A stretch of 64,000 nucleotides of DNA from Prolixibacter sp. NT017 (GCF_009617875.1 NZ_BLAV01000001.1:4464001-4528000); one strand, 5' to 3'; positions 38,580 to 47,516 are shown, numbered from the stretch's first letter. The notes: generated from the letters alone by a model not told the origin. Made by a program: numbers and translations.

Positions 38580-39872
38580 ATGTTAGAAAAGCTTTTTAAA
38601 CTTACACAGAACAAAACATCGGTGAAAACCGAAGTGGTGGCCGGAATCACCACGTTTATGACAATGGCATATATCCTTGCGGTGAACCCGACTATTCTTT
38701 CGGAAACCGGGATGGATAAAAATGCGCTCTTCACGGCGACGGCTGTTGCCTCAATCGTTGCTACGCTGGTAATGGCTCTCCTGGCGAACCTGCCTTTTGC
38801 CTTGGCTCCGGGAATGGGCTTGAATGCTTTCTTTGCTTTCACGGTTTGCCTGGGAATGGGCTTTAGTTGGGAATTTGCCCTAACGGCTGTATTTATCGAA
38901 GGAATCATATTCCTGATTCTGACCGCGTTTAATATCCGTGAGCTGATTGTGAATGCCATACCAATCAACCTGAAACATGCCGTTTCGGCTGGTATCGGTT
39001 TGTTTATCGCATTTATCGGAATGCAGGGCTCCGGTTTGATTGTGAATAACGACGCCACTTTGGTTGGCCTTGGCGATATGAGCTCACCAACTGTGCTGGT
39101 TACCCTTTTCGGCTTGCTGCTCACAGGCGTTTTGCTGGCTTTGCGGGTAAAAGGTGCCCTGTTGATTGGTATCTTTGCTTCAACTGTATTGGGGATTCCG
39201 CTGGGCGTGACTCATCTTCCGGAAGGACATGTACTGAGTCTGCCACCTTCCATTGCGCCTATCGCTTTCAAGTTCGATTTCAGCAAAGTTTTCTCTCTCG
39301 ATATGGTGATCATTCTCTTCACTTTCCTGTTTGTTGATATGTTCGATACGGTTGGAACCCTGGTGGGCGTATCGTCGAAAGCCAACATGCTGGATTCGGA
39401 AGGACGCGTTCCCCGTGTGAAGCAAGCACTGTTTGCTGACGCAGTAGGAACTACTTTTGGTGCCATGCTGGGTACTTCAACAGTTACCACTTACGTAGAA
39501 AGCGCTTCGGGGGTGGCTGAAGGCGGAAAAACCGGTTTGACTTCGCTAACCGTTGCCGGAATGTTCTTTCTGGCACTGTTCCTGGCCCCGCTTTTCCTGA
39601 TGGTTCCGGGCGCAGCTACGGCTCCGGCCCTGATTTTGGTTGGTTCGTTTATGATGTCACCAATTCTGAAAATTAACTTCGATGATTACACTGAGTCGAT
39701 TCCGGCATTCCTGACCATCATTATGATGCCGCTGACCTACAGTATTGCCGAGGGTATTGTTTTCGGAATGCTTTCGTACGTACTGCTCAAAGTTTTGTCG
39801 GGTAAGATGAAAGATGTCAGTGTCATTATGTATGTTCTGGCAGTTTTATTCGTTCTGAAGTTTTTGGTTTAG
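38580..39872 (+). CDS. AzgA-type hypoxanthine/guanine permease
   Basis: 430-residue inner-membrane carrier of the nucleobase-cation symporter family. Marks: TEVVAGITTFMTMAYILAVNP near 18, ALAPGMGLNAFFAFTV near 74, and TSTVTTYVESASGVAEGGKTG near 301. About 12 helices. Co-transcribed with the DUF5020 channel; a terminator follows. Substrate by family: adenine, guanine or hypoxanthine. Confidence 0.92.
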   Translation: MLEKLFKLTQNKTSVKTEVVAGITTFMTMAYILAVNPTILSETGMDKNALFTATAVASIVATLVMALLANLPFALAPGMGLNAFFAFTVCLGMGFSWEFALTAVFIEGIIFLILTAFNIRELIVNAIPINLKHAVSAGIGLFIAFIGMQGSGLIVNNDATLVGLGDMSSPTVLVTLFGLLLTGVLLALRVKGALLIGIFASTVLGIPLGVTHLPEGHVLSLPPSIAPIAFKFDFSKVFSLDMVIILFTFLFVDMFDTVGTLVGVSSKANMLDSEGRVPRVKQALFADAVGTTFGAMLGTSTVTTYVESASGVAEGGKTGLTSLTVAGMFFLALFLAPLFLMVPGAATAPALILVGSFMMSPILKINFDDYTESIPAFLTIIMMPLTYSIAEGIVFGMLSYVLLKVLSGKMKDVSVIMYVLAVLFVLKFLV

Positions 39873-39900
39873 AAAGAATTTATTCCAGTTATATACTACT

Positions 39901-39939
39901 AAAAAAGGCCTTTTCAAGTTTTGGAAAGGCTTTTTTTAT
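39901..39939 (+). terminator. Terminator of the purine permease operon
   Basis: GCCTTTT pairs with GAAAGGC, flanked by an A-run and seven T. Confidence 0.7.
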
Positions 39940-39973
39940 TCGGTCAAATATTCTATTTTTGGCTCACCACAAA

Positions 39974-40048
39974 GGGACGTTAGCTCAGTTGGTTTAGAGC
40001 GCTACCTTGACAGGGTAGAAGTCACTGGTTCGAATCCAGTACGTCCCA
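39974..40048 (+). tRNA. tRNA-Val (anticodon GAC)
   Basis: Acceptor GGGACGT (39974-39980) pairs with ACGTCCC (40041-40047). D-loop TAGCTCAGTTGGTTTAGAGC, anticodon stem CTACC/GGTAG with loop TTGACAG, so the anticodon GAC lies at 40009-40011. T-arm CTGG-TTCGAAT-CCAG. Only the first C and A of CCA follow by chance. Confidence 0.96.
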
Positions 40049-40360
40049 CACTTTTCTTAGCTTACCACAACAATTTGACTACCCGGAATCCTGAAATCGA
40101 CTACGAAAGAGTTAAATAACATTGAGAGATATTTAGGTGAAATAACCGCTATTCGGACTGAATGATTAGAGCGACTTATTGGTTGAATAACAGTATCCCT
40201 GAATAAAAAGGTAAAATAATGGTTGGAAATTTCGAAAATCGCAAGTGACGTACATGTAAAGATTGAGATCTTTCACGACGAAAGACAGATTAATTTTTAT
40301 ATTTGTTCAAACTTGAAATGATTTATTCTAAACCAAATCATTAACTGAAAACAAAGCATA
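40049..40360. other. Intergenic region between tRNA-Val and glucose transporter
   Basis: No gene. The -7 box TATATTTG (40298-40305) lies 55 nt before the transporter start. Short tgaataa-like words recur at uneven spacing; no defined repeat. Confidence 0.5.
40298..40305 (+). promoter_or_regulatory. -7 box of the glucose transporter operon
   Basis: TATATTTG fits TAnnTTTG exactly; no TTG at ideal spacing. Confidence 0.45.
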
Positions 40361-41722
40361 ATGGAACAAAAGCACGCTAATTACGGACTCGGTATGTCCG
40401 TTTTCGGAGCCATATTTTTCATTTTTGGTTTCGCAACTACTTTCATCATCACGTTAAGTGCACCGGTTAAAGTGATTTTTAACCTTTCGGAATTCGAAGC
40501 ACAGTTATTGTCATCGGCCTTCTTTATTGCATACCCGATTATGTCAATCCCTACCGGGAAATTGATCGATATGATTGGCTATAAAAAGACGGTGATTGCA
40601 GGTTTGATTTTAATGGCTCTGGGAAGTTTCATCTATGTTCCGGCCGCCAGAATCCCATCGTTCCCGATCTTTCTGTTCGGTACGTTTGTCTTGGCTACAG
40701 GAGTTGTTTTCCTTCAGGTTGCAGCCAATCCTTACGTAACTGCAATTGGTCCTGCTGACACTGCTTCCAGCCGATTGAATTTGACTCAGGCGTTGAACTC
40801 CATCGCTACCATGATTGCTCCCTGGTTGATTGCAACTGCTATTTTTAAGGGACTGGATTTACCGCTTGATACGTCGCAAACTCCGCCGGAAGTAGCTATG
40901 CAGGCTGCTTCGCGTGTGCCGCTGCCTTTCATTGTGATGGGGGTTATTGTATTAATCGTGGCAGTAGCTATCCTGCTGATTAAGTTGGCGGCACTTCATG
41001 GAGAGGAGAGCAAAAAGAAAAGTATCTGGAATCACCCGCACGTGGTTTTAGGTGCGCTTGGAATCTTCTTCTACGTAGGTGCTGAGGTTGGTAACGCCGG
41101 TTTGATTGTGAACTACCTGAAGAATTCACTCGGACAAACTCCGGAAATGGCTGCTAATTACGCTGCTATTTACTGGGGAGGTGCCATGATTGGTCGTTTC
41201 TTTGGTTCCTTTATGTTCTCGGATATGAAGAGCTCCAAGAAGATTACCTATGCATTGCCGGTATTGCTTTTGGCTCTCGTATCAGGTGCTTTTGTTACTG
41301 ATTGGAACTGGACGATTGGAGGAACTTTCATGGCCATTGCCATTGTGAATTTCTTCATCATGCAGATTGGTCGCGGAAAAGCTGCCAGAACATTGGCTGT
41401 TTTTGCACTGATAGCTGCTGCGCTTGACCTCACAACTACCTTCACTTCTGGTCATGTTGCCCTGTGGACCGTAATCTCTATCGGATTGTTCAACTCCATT
41501 ATGTTCCCGAATATCTTCTCATTGGCTGTGAAACGTCTGGATAATGCAGAGTTGAGTAGCGCTTCCGGTTTGATCAACGCATTGATTCTGGGTGGAGCTA
41601 TTCTTCCTCCGTTAATGGGAAGTATTGCAGATTCAGCTGGTTATACCTGGGCATTCCTTGTGCCAGCCTTTAGTTATGCCTACATTTTCTTCTTTGCGGT
41701 AAAAGGACATAAGCTCGCGTAA
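40361..41722 (+). CDS. gluP: Sugar MFS transporter (glucose/galactose, FucP-like)
   Basis: 453-residue inner-membrane proton symporter of the FHS family. Marks: FGFATTFIITLSAPVK near 22, SSAFFIAYPIMSIPTGKLID near 49, and FLQVAANPYVTAIGP near 117, the NPYVT segment being characteristic of FucP/GluP carriers. 12 helices. A ROK glucokinase follows 87 nt later, which points to glucose as the cargo. Confidence 0.9.
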   Translation: MEQKHANYGLGMSVFGAIFFIFGFATTFIITLSAPVKVIFNLSEFEAQLLSSAFFIAYPIMSIPTGKLIDMIGYKKTVIAGLILMALGSFIYVPAARIPSFPIFLFGTFVLATGVVFLQVAANPYVTAIGPADTASSRLNLTQALNSIATMIAPWLIATAIFKGLDLPLDTSQTPPEVAMQAASRVPLPFIVMGVIVLIVAVAILLIKLAALHGEESKKKSIWNHPHVVLGALGIFFYVGAEVGNAGLIVNYLKNSLGQTPEMAANYAAIYWGGAMIGRFFGSFMFSDMKSSKKITYALPVLLLALVSGAFVTDWNWTIGGTFMAIAIVNFFIMQIGRGKAARTLAVFALIAAALDLTTTFTSGHVALWTVISIGLFNSIMFPNIFSLAVKRLDNAELSSASGLINALILGGAILPPLMGSIADSAGYTWAFLVPAFSYAYIFFFAVKGHKLA

Positions 41723-41809
41723 GTAGTTAATTAATGATATATTAGGGATGGACCGGATATTACTATTCTGAATATCCGGTTCCTCTTCCCACTAAAAACA
41801 TAAATACAC

Positions 41810-42787
41810 ATGAAAAGAGTTGCGATAGGTATAGATATCGGCGGAACCAATACTGTTCTGGGTGTGGTTGACGAAAATGGCGATGTCCTGGTAAAAGATT
41901 CCATCTCAACACCAACCCATGGTGATGTTGGCAAATATGTTGCTTCGTTAAGCGAAAGCATCAACGAGCTAATCGATTCTGTTCATAAGCTGAATGCTGA
42001 TGCAGAAGTGATGGGTATCGGTATTGGTGCTCCTAACGGAAACTACTATAAAGGAACCATCGAGCAGGCAGCAAACCTGGCTTTTAAAGGAGTAGTGCCG
42101 CTGGTTGATTTGCTGAAAGAGAATTTTCCGCATCTGAAAGCGCTGGCGTTGACTAACGATGCCAATGCAGCCGCTATGGGTGAGATGATTTACGGAGGTG
42201 CTAAAGGCATGAAAAATTTCGTAATGATTACCCTCGGTACAGGTTTGGGAAGCGGTATTGTGGTAAATGGCGATTTGGTTTATGGCCATGACGGTTTTGC
42301 CGGCGAAGTAGGCCACACAACTGTTATTCCGCACGGACGTGTTTGCGGTTGCGGCGGTGCAGGTCACCTCGAAGCTTATTGTTCAGCACCTGGTATCAAA
42401 CGTACCGTATTTGAACTGTTGACCAAATATAATGGTGGCAGTGAATTGACGAAATATTCGTTCGATGAACTCGACTCGAAGAAGGTATTCGAAGCTGCTG
42501 AAAAAGGAGATAAAGTTGCCCTGGAAGCGTTCGAAATTACCGGTGAATTGCTCGGACAGGGACTCGGTGATACGGTTTGTCACCTGAGCCCGGAAGCCAT
42601 CTTCCTGTTCGGAGGTCCAACTGCTGCCGGCGATCTGATCTTCAAACCCACTAAGGAGAGCATGGAAAGACATGTACTACCTATTTTCCGTAACAAGGTG
42701 GAGATTCTTCCTTCGAAACTGAAAGCTGGTTCTGCAGCCATTGTTGGTGCCAGTGCATTGGTTTGGAAAGAACTGGAAAAGGAATAA
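41810..42787 (+). CDS. ROK-family glucokinase
   Basis: 325 residues. Phosphorylates glucose entering by the upstream transporter. ATP motif GIDIGGTNTVLGVVDENG at the N-terminus, GTGLGSGIV near 141, and the ROK zinc site GHTTVIPHGRVCGCGGAGHLE near 166 (His and three Cys). Length and order are typical of ROK hexokinases. Terminator follows, then a 21-nt periodic array. Confidence 0.93.
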   Translation: MKRVAIGIDIGGTNTVLGVVDENGDVLVKDSISTPTHGDVGKYVASLSESINELIDSVHKLNADAEVMGIGIGAPNGNYYKGTIEQAANLAFKGVVPLVDLLKENFPHLKALALTNDANAAAMGEMIYGGAKGMKNFVMITLGTGLGSGIVVNGDLVYGHDGFAGEVGHTTVIPHGRVCGCGGAGHLEAYCSAPGIKRTVFELLTKYNGGSELTKYSFDELDSKKVFEAAEKGDKVALEAFEITGELLGQGLGDTVCHLSPEAIFLFGGPTAAGDLIFKPTKESMERHVLPIFRNKVEILPSKLKAGSAAIVGASALVWKELEKE

Positions 42788-42808
42788 AAGAGAATACTTG
42801 TATATAAA

Positions 42809-42837
42809 AAGGGCTGTTCCGGTTGGGACAGCCTTTC
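42809..42837 (+). terminator. Terminator of the glucokinase gene
   Basis: GGCTGT (42812-42817) pairs with ACAGCC (42828-42833), flanked by A-run and a short T-rich tract. Confidence 0.6.
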
Positions 42838-42916
42838 TTGTTTCCGTTTCCTACCGGAATGCCCTCAAAACGGCATTGGTGTTCTTTGGTTTCTGGTGTA
42901 TAAGCTTTCCTTAGCA

Positions 42917-43154
42917 GGAAAGAAAGAAGCCGGGGCTGGAAGAAATATCCGAACCCCTGGAAAGCATGTGCCACGAGCAGGAATGAAGGTGTTTTTGGTT
43001 GGAAGAAGTGCCGGCGAAGCTGGAATGACAGGCAAAATAGCTGGAAGAAGTGTCAATATTGCTGGAAAGATGAGTAAAATACCTGGAATGAATACCAGAT
43101 TGTATTGGAAAGACTACCTTTTTGCCTGGAAAGATAGTTTGTTGAATTGGTAAT
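42917..43154. repeat. 21-nt periodic degenerate repeat array (array 2)
   Basis: The word GGAA followed by A, G or T starts at 42917, 42938, 42959, 42980, 43001, 43022, 43043, 43064 and 43085: eight intervals of exactly 21 nt. After one 22-nt step it continues at 43107 and 43128, with GGTAAT at 43149. The preceding T (or A) and a following GA or TGA are also often kept, giving a core near TGGAARGA, with about 12 variable bases between cores. A frame of 85 codons is open through it (heptads starting A/P-G-K/R/M), but after the 22-nt step the nucleotide core continues in another frame (giving TWK instead of GK), so the DNA word rather than a peptide is conserved. Confidence 0.75.
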
Positions 43155-43206
43155 ATTTACAAAGTGCATGGTGGAAGACAATAAACTTGACATTTTGTAT
43201 TTATCC

Positions 43207-43239
43207 AAAAAAAGAAAGGTCGGAGTGACCCGGCCTTTC
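43207..43239 (-). terminator. Terminator of the TonB receptor gene
   Basis: On the minus strand GAAAGGCCGG (43239-43230) pairs with CCGACCTTTC (43223-43214), one G-U pair, followed by a run of seven T. Confidence 0.7.
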
Positions 43240-43259
43240 CTGAAATATCGTCGGAATGT

Positions 43260-45389
43260 TTAAAAGCGCAATGTAGCACCAGCCAAAACGGATGTTCCCG
43301 GCATCAGGTAACCGTAATTGATTTCGTAATTGGCTCCGGTCAGGTTGTCGCCCGACACATATACATCGAGGTATTTATTGACTTTGTAGTTCAGTTTTCC
43401 GTTGACTACCACGTAATTCTGACTGACACGCGTATCTCCTTCCACCAGCGTGTAAAGTCCCGAAATCCATTGCATATTGGTGTTCAGGGTGAATTTCCCG
43501 AAAAGGTAATTTACACCAAAATACAGCTGATTTTCAGGTGACGCCAGTTTTGGCGTATCCATGTGCAGGTAGCTGTAATTGGCATCGAAAGCTAAATTGG
43601 GCAATGCATAATATTTAGCGTCCAGTTCCAGGCCATAGTGCTTAAATGCCCCGGTGTTTTCATTTCGAACGGGAGGAAAAGAGCCTGTTGGTACTAACTG
43701 AATAAGATTTTTTCCTTTCAAATAGTAAATATCAGCTTCCAACTGCAACTTCTTGTTCAACAACGATTGGTTGTATCCGATTTCGTAATTCCACATGCTT
43801 TCGGGCTGCAGGTTCGGATTGGCTGGCGGGAACAGATACAATTCCCGTACATTCGGGCTGCGAAATCCTTTCGATGCCAATAGCTTAACATCGCTGTTTT
43901 CGGTGGTTTTGAAGGTCAGTGCAAATTGCGGAATCCACTCGTGACCAAACGTTGTGTGGTGTTGGTAGCGCAATCCGGCATTCGCAGTCAACCATCCGAA
44001 AAAGGTTTGCTGAACAAAAGAGTAGACCCCTGTTTCGTTTATCCAAATCCATTGATCGTTGTACGGCGACGGAACCATGGTTGGTGGGCCATTGGGATTC
44101 ATTTGCGGAACCATCACGGGGGAACCTTTCCCGCCATAGCGATTCCAGTCAATACCAATTCCAATCAGGTTGTGGTTGATTAGTTTTAAGCCCTGAAAAA
44201 AGTTGACACCAAAATTTTTATCAATTGAATTCCAACCATCGTACAATAAGTGATGTCCGCGATTGAAGAAGAGCTTCAGCTTACCGTCTGCCTTGTCGTA
44301 ATGGTTCGATAGGGTCAGCGTCGTGTTAGTCCGCTTAATATCGTTCCAGGCGCCGTTATTGGCATATATCGATGGATCGGATGCATTGACCGGTCCCGGA
44401 TCATGAGCGGTGAAATCAACGTAGCTTCCGTCCCAAACTAAATCAAGATGGTCGTTAAACTGATATCCCGTTTTCAGGTAAGCCGTATTGTTTTTAAAAT
44501 CGGAATTGTCGCGTGAACCGTCCGTTGAATCGAAATTGTAAGACGCGAAAATATTCAGTCCGTTTCCGCGATAGCCAGCCGAGCCAGCCGCTTTTACTGT
44601 ATTGAACGAACCATATTGTCCGCGAACCTGACCCGAAAAGCCTTCTTTGTCTTCCTTTCGGGTGATGAGGTTAATAACACCTCCCATGGCATTGGTTCCG
44701 TAAAGCAACGAGCCCGGACCGCGAATCACTTCTACCTTTTCCAGATCGGAACTGACGTAGCTGTCGGGAAATGGATGGCCCATTAAGCCCATCATCTGCG
44801 GTTGACCGTCAATCATCACCAGCACTTCCGATGTTGCCCCGTTGAGGCCAACTCCGCGAATGGTAATTTGTCCCGCTGAACCGCTGGCCACGCCAAAACC
44901 GCTGTATCCGCGCTGAGTGACAAACATGCCGGGAACTTTGGCGCTTAGCAGAGGCAAAATGTTGGTTTGTGAACTGTTTTCAATTTCGGCTTCGTTAACA
45001 ACCGAGGTTGTAAGCGGAACCAATTCACGGGTCGTTGCCACCTGGTTTCCGGTTACGAGCACCTGCTCTTGTTGGTAAATTTTCGAAACCAGTTGAAAGT
45101 CGGCTTTGGTCGTTTCCCCGGCTTTTACCGTGATTGTTTTCCCGGTAGGCTCGTAACCAATAAAAGATACTTTGATTTGGTAAGTGCCTGGTTTTAGATG
45201 ATCGAATTGGTATTGTCCTTCGTTTCCGGCAATCCGGCCCATGCTGGTTCCACGGATACTGACTGTAGCTTGTTGCAAAGGAGCTCCGGTTTGGCTATCG
45301 GTGATTCGGCCTTCAATGGTTTGCCCCAACACCTGATAAACAGGGAAGAGCATGAATGACAAAAAAAGTAATGCGCAAAATTTTTTCAT
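43260..45389 (-). CDS. TonB-dependent receptor
   Basis: 709-residue outer-membrane receptor with signal peptide (QVLGQ), a carboxypeptidase-like regulatory domain (about 24-105, TGAPLQQATVSIRGT), plug domain (VEVIRGPGSLLYGTNAMGGVIN near 225) and a barrel ending in AGATLRF. It is not of the SusC type and no SusD partner is present, so cargo is more likely a metal complex, heme or vitamin. It starts 30 nt after the FMN-binding protein gene and is probably co-transcribed with it. Confidence 0.9.
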   Translation of the reverse strand: MKKFCALLFLSFMLFPVYQVLGQTIEGRITDSQTGAPLQQATVSIRGTSMGRIAGNEGQYQFDHLKPGTYQIKVSFIGYEPTGKTITVKAGETTKADFQLVSKIYQQEQVLVTGNQVATTRELVPLTTSVVNEAEIENSSQTNILPLLSAKVPGMFVTQRGYSGFGVASGSAGQITIRGVGLNGATSEVLVMIDGQPQMMGLMGHPFPDSYVSSDLEKVEVIRGPGSLLYGTNAMGGVINLITRKEDKEGFSGQVRGQYGSFNTVKAAGSAGYRGNGLNIFASYNFDSTDGSRDNSDFKNNTAYLKTGYQFNDHLDLVWDGSYVDFTAHDPGPVNASDPSIYANNGAWNDIKRTNTTLTLSNHYDKADGKLKLFFNRGHHLLYDGWNSIDKNFGVNFFQGLKLINHNLIGIGIDWNRYGGKGSPVMVPQMNPNGPPTMVPSPYNDQWIWINETGVYSFVQQTFFGWLTANAGLRYQHHTTFGHEWIPQFALTFKTTENSDVKLLASKGFRSPNVRELYLFPPANPNLQPESMWNYEIGYNQSLLNKKLQLEADIYYLKGKNLIQLVPTGSFPPVRNENTGAFKHYGLELDAKYYALPNLAFDANYSYLHMDTPKLASPENQLYFGVNYLFGKFTLNTNMQWISGLYTLVEGDTRVSQNYVVVNGKLNYKVNKYLDVYVSGDNLTGANYEINYGYLMPGTSVLAGATLRF

Positions 45390-45418
45390 TATTTAGTTAG
45401 TTGATTTATTGTATGTGA

Positions 45419-45844
45419 CTAAGATGGCCAGTATAATTTCTTCCCGAATCCAAGCCGGTTATCCGTCATTTTCATCGAATCAATTACCAGCACCCATAAT
45501 TTGGTGTCCATCAGTGCGGCATAGGGAAACTTCTTCAGATAGCGTTTCTTGACCTTGCCGGATAATTCGCCTTCGGGCAATTCCAGTTTTCCGGTAATTT
45601 GCAGTCCCCTGATTTTTCCAACAACGCCTGTTTCCAGTACGATAGAGGCTGCTACCTGGTGGTTGGCTAATGCTTCCTGAATATGCCGGGTTTCATTGTC
45701 CGATGTAAAGATGAGTACATTCTCATCTTCGTGATAGGCGTAAAAACAGTTAGCACACCAAGGTTGTCCATTTTGGCTGGTAGCCAGCGTTAGGACATGG
45801 TGTTCCTTAATAAAATCTTGAATGCGTTTTTCGGGTTTTTCCAT
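45419..45844 (-). CDS. Pyridoxamine 5'-phosphate oxidase-like FMN-binding protein (UPF0306/YhbP type)
   Basis: 141 residues. Split-barrel flavin fold: HHVLTLATSQNGQPWCANCFYAY near 14-37 and VLIFTSDNETRHIQEAL near 43. Similar to YhbP; function unproved, though some relatives act on heme. It precedes the TonB receptor closely, so a link to the receptor's cargo is possible (inference). Confidence 0.8.
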   Translation of the reverse strand: MEKPEKRIQDFIKEHHVLTLATSQNGQPWCANCFYAYHEDENVLIFTSDNETRHIQEALANHQVAASIVLETGVVGKIRGLQITGKLELPEGELSGKVKKRYLKKFPYAALMDTKLWVLVIDSMKMTDNRLGFGKKLYWPS

Positions 45845-45930
45845 TGTTCGTGTCTTCAGCTATCAAAAATAGAAATTCTAGTGCTAATCAGCCTGTTTGT
45901 TTTTTTAATGTTGAACCGTTATAAATTTCT

Positions 45931-46338
45931 TTACGGCCAAATGAACTGAATGTTTTGTTTGATGTCAGGATGTAGGCTCAGTGCTACCGGGCACGTCTTC
46001 GAAACGGCTTCGAGTAACTTTTTATCTTTCTCACTGTAAGGCTTATCAGGAAAATGAAAAGTAACCTGAATTTCACCAATGCGACGTGGATTAGCAGCCA
46101 TGATTTTGGTGATCTCGATTTGGGTTCCCTCCAGATCAATTCCTTTGTCGCGGGCTTTAATTCCCATGATGGTCATGATGCAATCGCCCAGCGCAGTTGC
46201 TGCCAAATCAGTTGGCGAGAAAGCTTCGCCACGGCCTTGATTATCCAGCGGCGCATCGGTTATTAGTGTACATCCCGATTGGAGATGTTCGTTTTCGGTT
46301 CTGAGGTTTCCCAGGTATTTTGTCTTAACGGTTGGCAT
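45931..46338 (-). CDS. OsmC family protein
   Basis: 135 residues. OsmC/Ohr fold with the two reactive cysteines in ALGDCIMT (near 53) and KTCPVALSL (near 114), as in peroxide-reducing OsmC proteins. The N-terminus PTVKTKYLGNLRTENEH is of the YhfA-like branch. Divergent from riboflavin synthase. Confidence 0.88.
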   Translation of the reverse strand: MPTVKTKYLGNLRTENEHLQSGCTLITDAPLDNQGRGEAFSPTDLAATALGDCIMTIMGIKARDKGIDLEGTQIEITKIMAANPRRIGEIQVTFHFPDKPYSEKDKKLLEAVSKTCPVALSLHPDIKQNIQFIWP

Positions 46339-46443
46339 ACAAATGAATCTTATTGTGTTATGGTTACGGTAACGGAACGTTGGTTCCTCTTTTCTCTCTT
46401 CAAAAATAATTACCTTCGTAGAAATTTTTAAAGATACGCGAAA

Positions 46444-47049
46444 ATGTTCTCAGGAATCGTCGAAGGAATGGGCACTGTGGTGGCCATCGATAAAGAACAG
46501 GAAAATGTTCACCTTACACTGGAGTGTGACTTTGTTAACGAGCTGAAGATCGATCAAAGTCTGTCACACAACGGGGTTTGTCTCACGGTAGTGAAAAGAA
46601 CCGACAAAACTTACACGGTCACTGCCATCAAGGAGACGCTCCAAAAGTCGAATCTGGGTTTGCTCAAAGTTGGCGATAAGGTCAACCTGGAGCGCAGCAT
46701 GCCGATCAACGGACGACTGGACGGACACATTGTTCAGGGACATGTTGACCAGACGGCTACTTGCCGGAAAGTGGAAGAAGCTGACGGAAGCTGGTACTAC
46801 ACGTTTGCTTACGATTTCGATATCGAGAAAGCTCGCCAGGGATACATGACCGTTGAAAAAGGCTCGGTTTGTGTGAACGGTGTCAGTCTCACGGTTGTAA
46901 ACGCAAAAGACAATAGTTTCCAGGTGGCAATTATTCCTTATACCCAGGAACACACTAACTTCCACACTTTTGAAGCAGGTTCTGTTGTAAATATCGAGTT
47001 CGATATCATTGGAAAATATTTGAGCCGGTTGAATACCTATAATCAATAA
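46444..47049 (+). CDS. ribE: Riboflavin synthase, alpha chain
   Basis: 201 residues; dismutates two 6,7-dimethyl-8-ribityllumazines into riboflavin. Two internal lumazine-binding repeats start with MFSGIVEGMG and, near residue 97, GHIVQGHVDQ, with SLSHNGVCLTV and GSVCVNGVSLTVV as matching segments. Near-consensus TACCTTCG lies upstream (46411-46418). A strong terminator follows. Confidence 0.96.
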   Translation: MFSGIVEGMGTVVAIDKEQENVHLTLECDFVNELKIDQSLSHNGVCLTVVKRTDKTYTVTAIKETLQKSNLGLLKVGDKVNLERSMPINGRLDGHIVQGHVDQTATCRKVEEADGSWYYTFAYDFDIEKARQGYMTVEKGSVCVNGVSLTVVNAKDNSFQVAIIPYTQEHTNFHTFEAGSVVNIEFDIIGKYLSRLNTYNQ

Positions 47050-47073
47050 CTGAGCTCACGAGAAATAGAGAGG

Positions 47074-47102
47074 AAAGGCCCGTAAAATGCGGGCCTTTTT
47101 TT
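47074..47102 (+). terminator. Terminator of ribE
   Basis: AAAGGCCCG (47074-47082) pairs with CGGGCCTTT (47090-47098), followed by more T. Confidence 0.8.
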
Positions 47103-47138
47103 ATGATCCAAGTGAAAGTATTTTTCTGATTCTTAGGC

Positions 47139-47260
47139 AAAAAAAAGGTTGCAACTCGTGCAACCCCTTTTGTGTATTTAAGGACAACATGTTCTTCTGG
47201 GAATTGGGAAAATGGAAAAAGAATAACAAAGTTTGCCCTTAAAATGCCTGCTTTTAAAAT
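47139..47260 (-). ncRNA. Candidate small RNA, minus strand
   Basis: In a 467-nt gap with no gene, the minus strand has TTTG (47297-47294), 20 nt, TACTTTG (47273-47267), then about 120 nt ending at a strong terminator: GGTTGCA/TGCAACC (47165-47147) followed by eight T. No minus-strand gene precedes this terminator. The rest of the gap (47300-47516) shows nothing else. No known RNA family recognised. Confidence 0.4.
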
Positions 47261-47516
47261 CTGCTGCAAAGTAGTAGTTCTACGAGATCTAACCAAATTT
47301 TTTTATTAACATTTGTTACGTTCATATCTGTTTTTGCCTTTCCATAATCCACTGAATGTCTTATACCATTCGGTTTAATTAACGGAATCAAATATTCTTC
47401 TTTACCATCACATGTTCATACATAAAAAGACTGTTTTCCTGAGTGAATCAATTCGGGAGTGAAAGAGGTATATAATATGACTGAAAAATAGTAACTTGAA
47501 TATCGGAAGATAAGCT

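Noticed and set aside
40081..40230. Third periodic array (recurring tgaataa-like words)
   Set aside because: Spacings are uneven (46, 21, 25, 16 nt) and no core is conserved.
42896..43153. 85-codon open frame over array 2 with repeated A/P-G-K/R
   Set aside because: The repeated DNA word changes reading frame at the 22-nt step, and the frame lies after a terminator.
42917..43154. CRISPR array
   Set aside because: Conserved parts are only 5-9 nt with fillers of about 12 nt, far below CRISPR repeat and spacer sizes, and there are no cas genes in the window. The same applies to array 1.
47006..47296. 96-codon minus-strand frame downstream of ribE
   Set aside because: It overlaps the ribE end and its terminator, has no family features, and crosses two hairpins.
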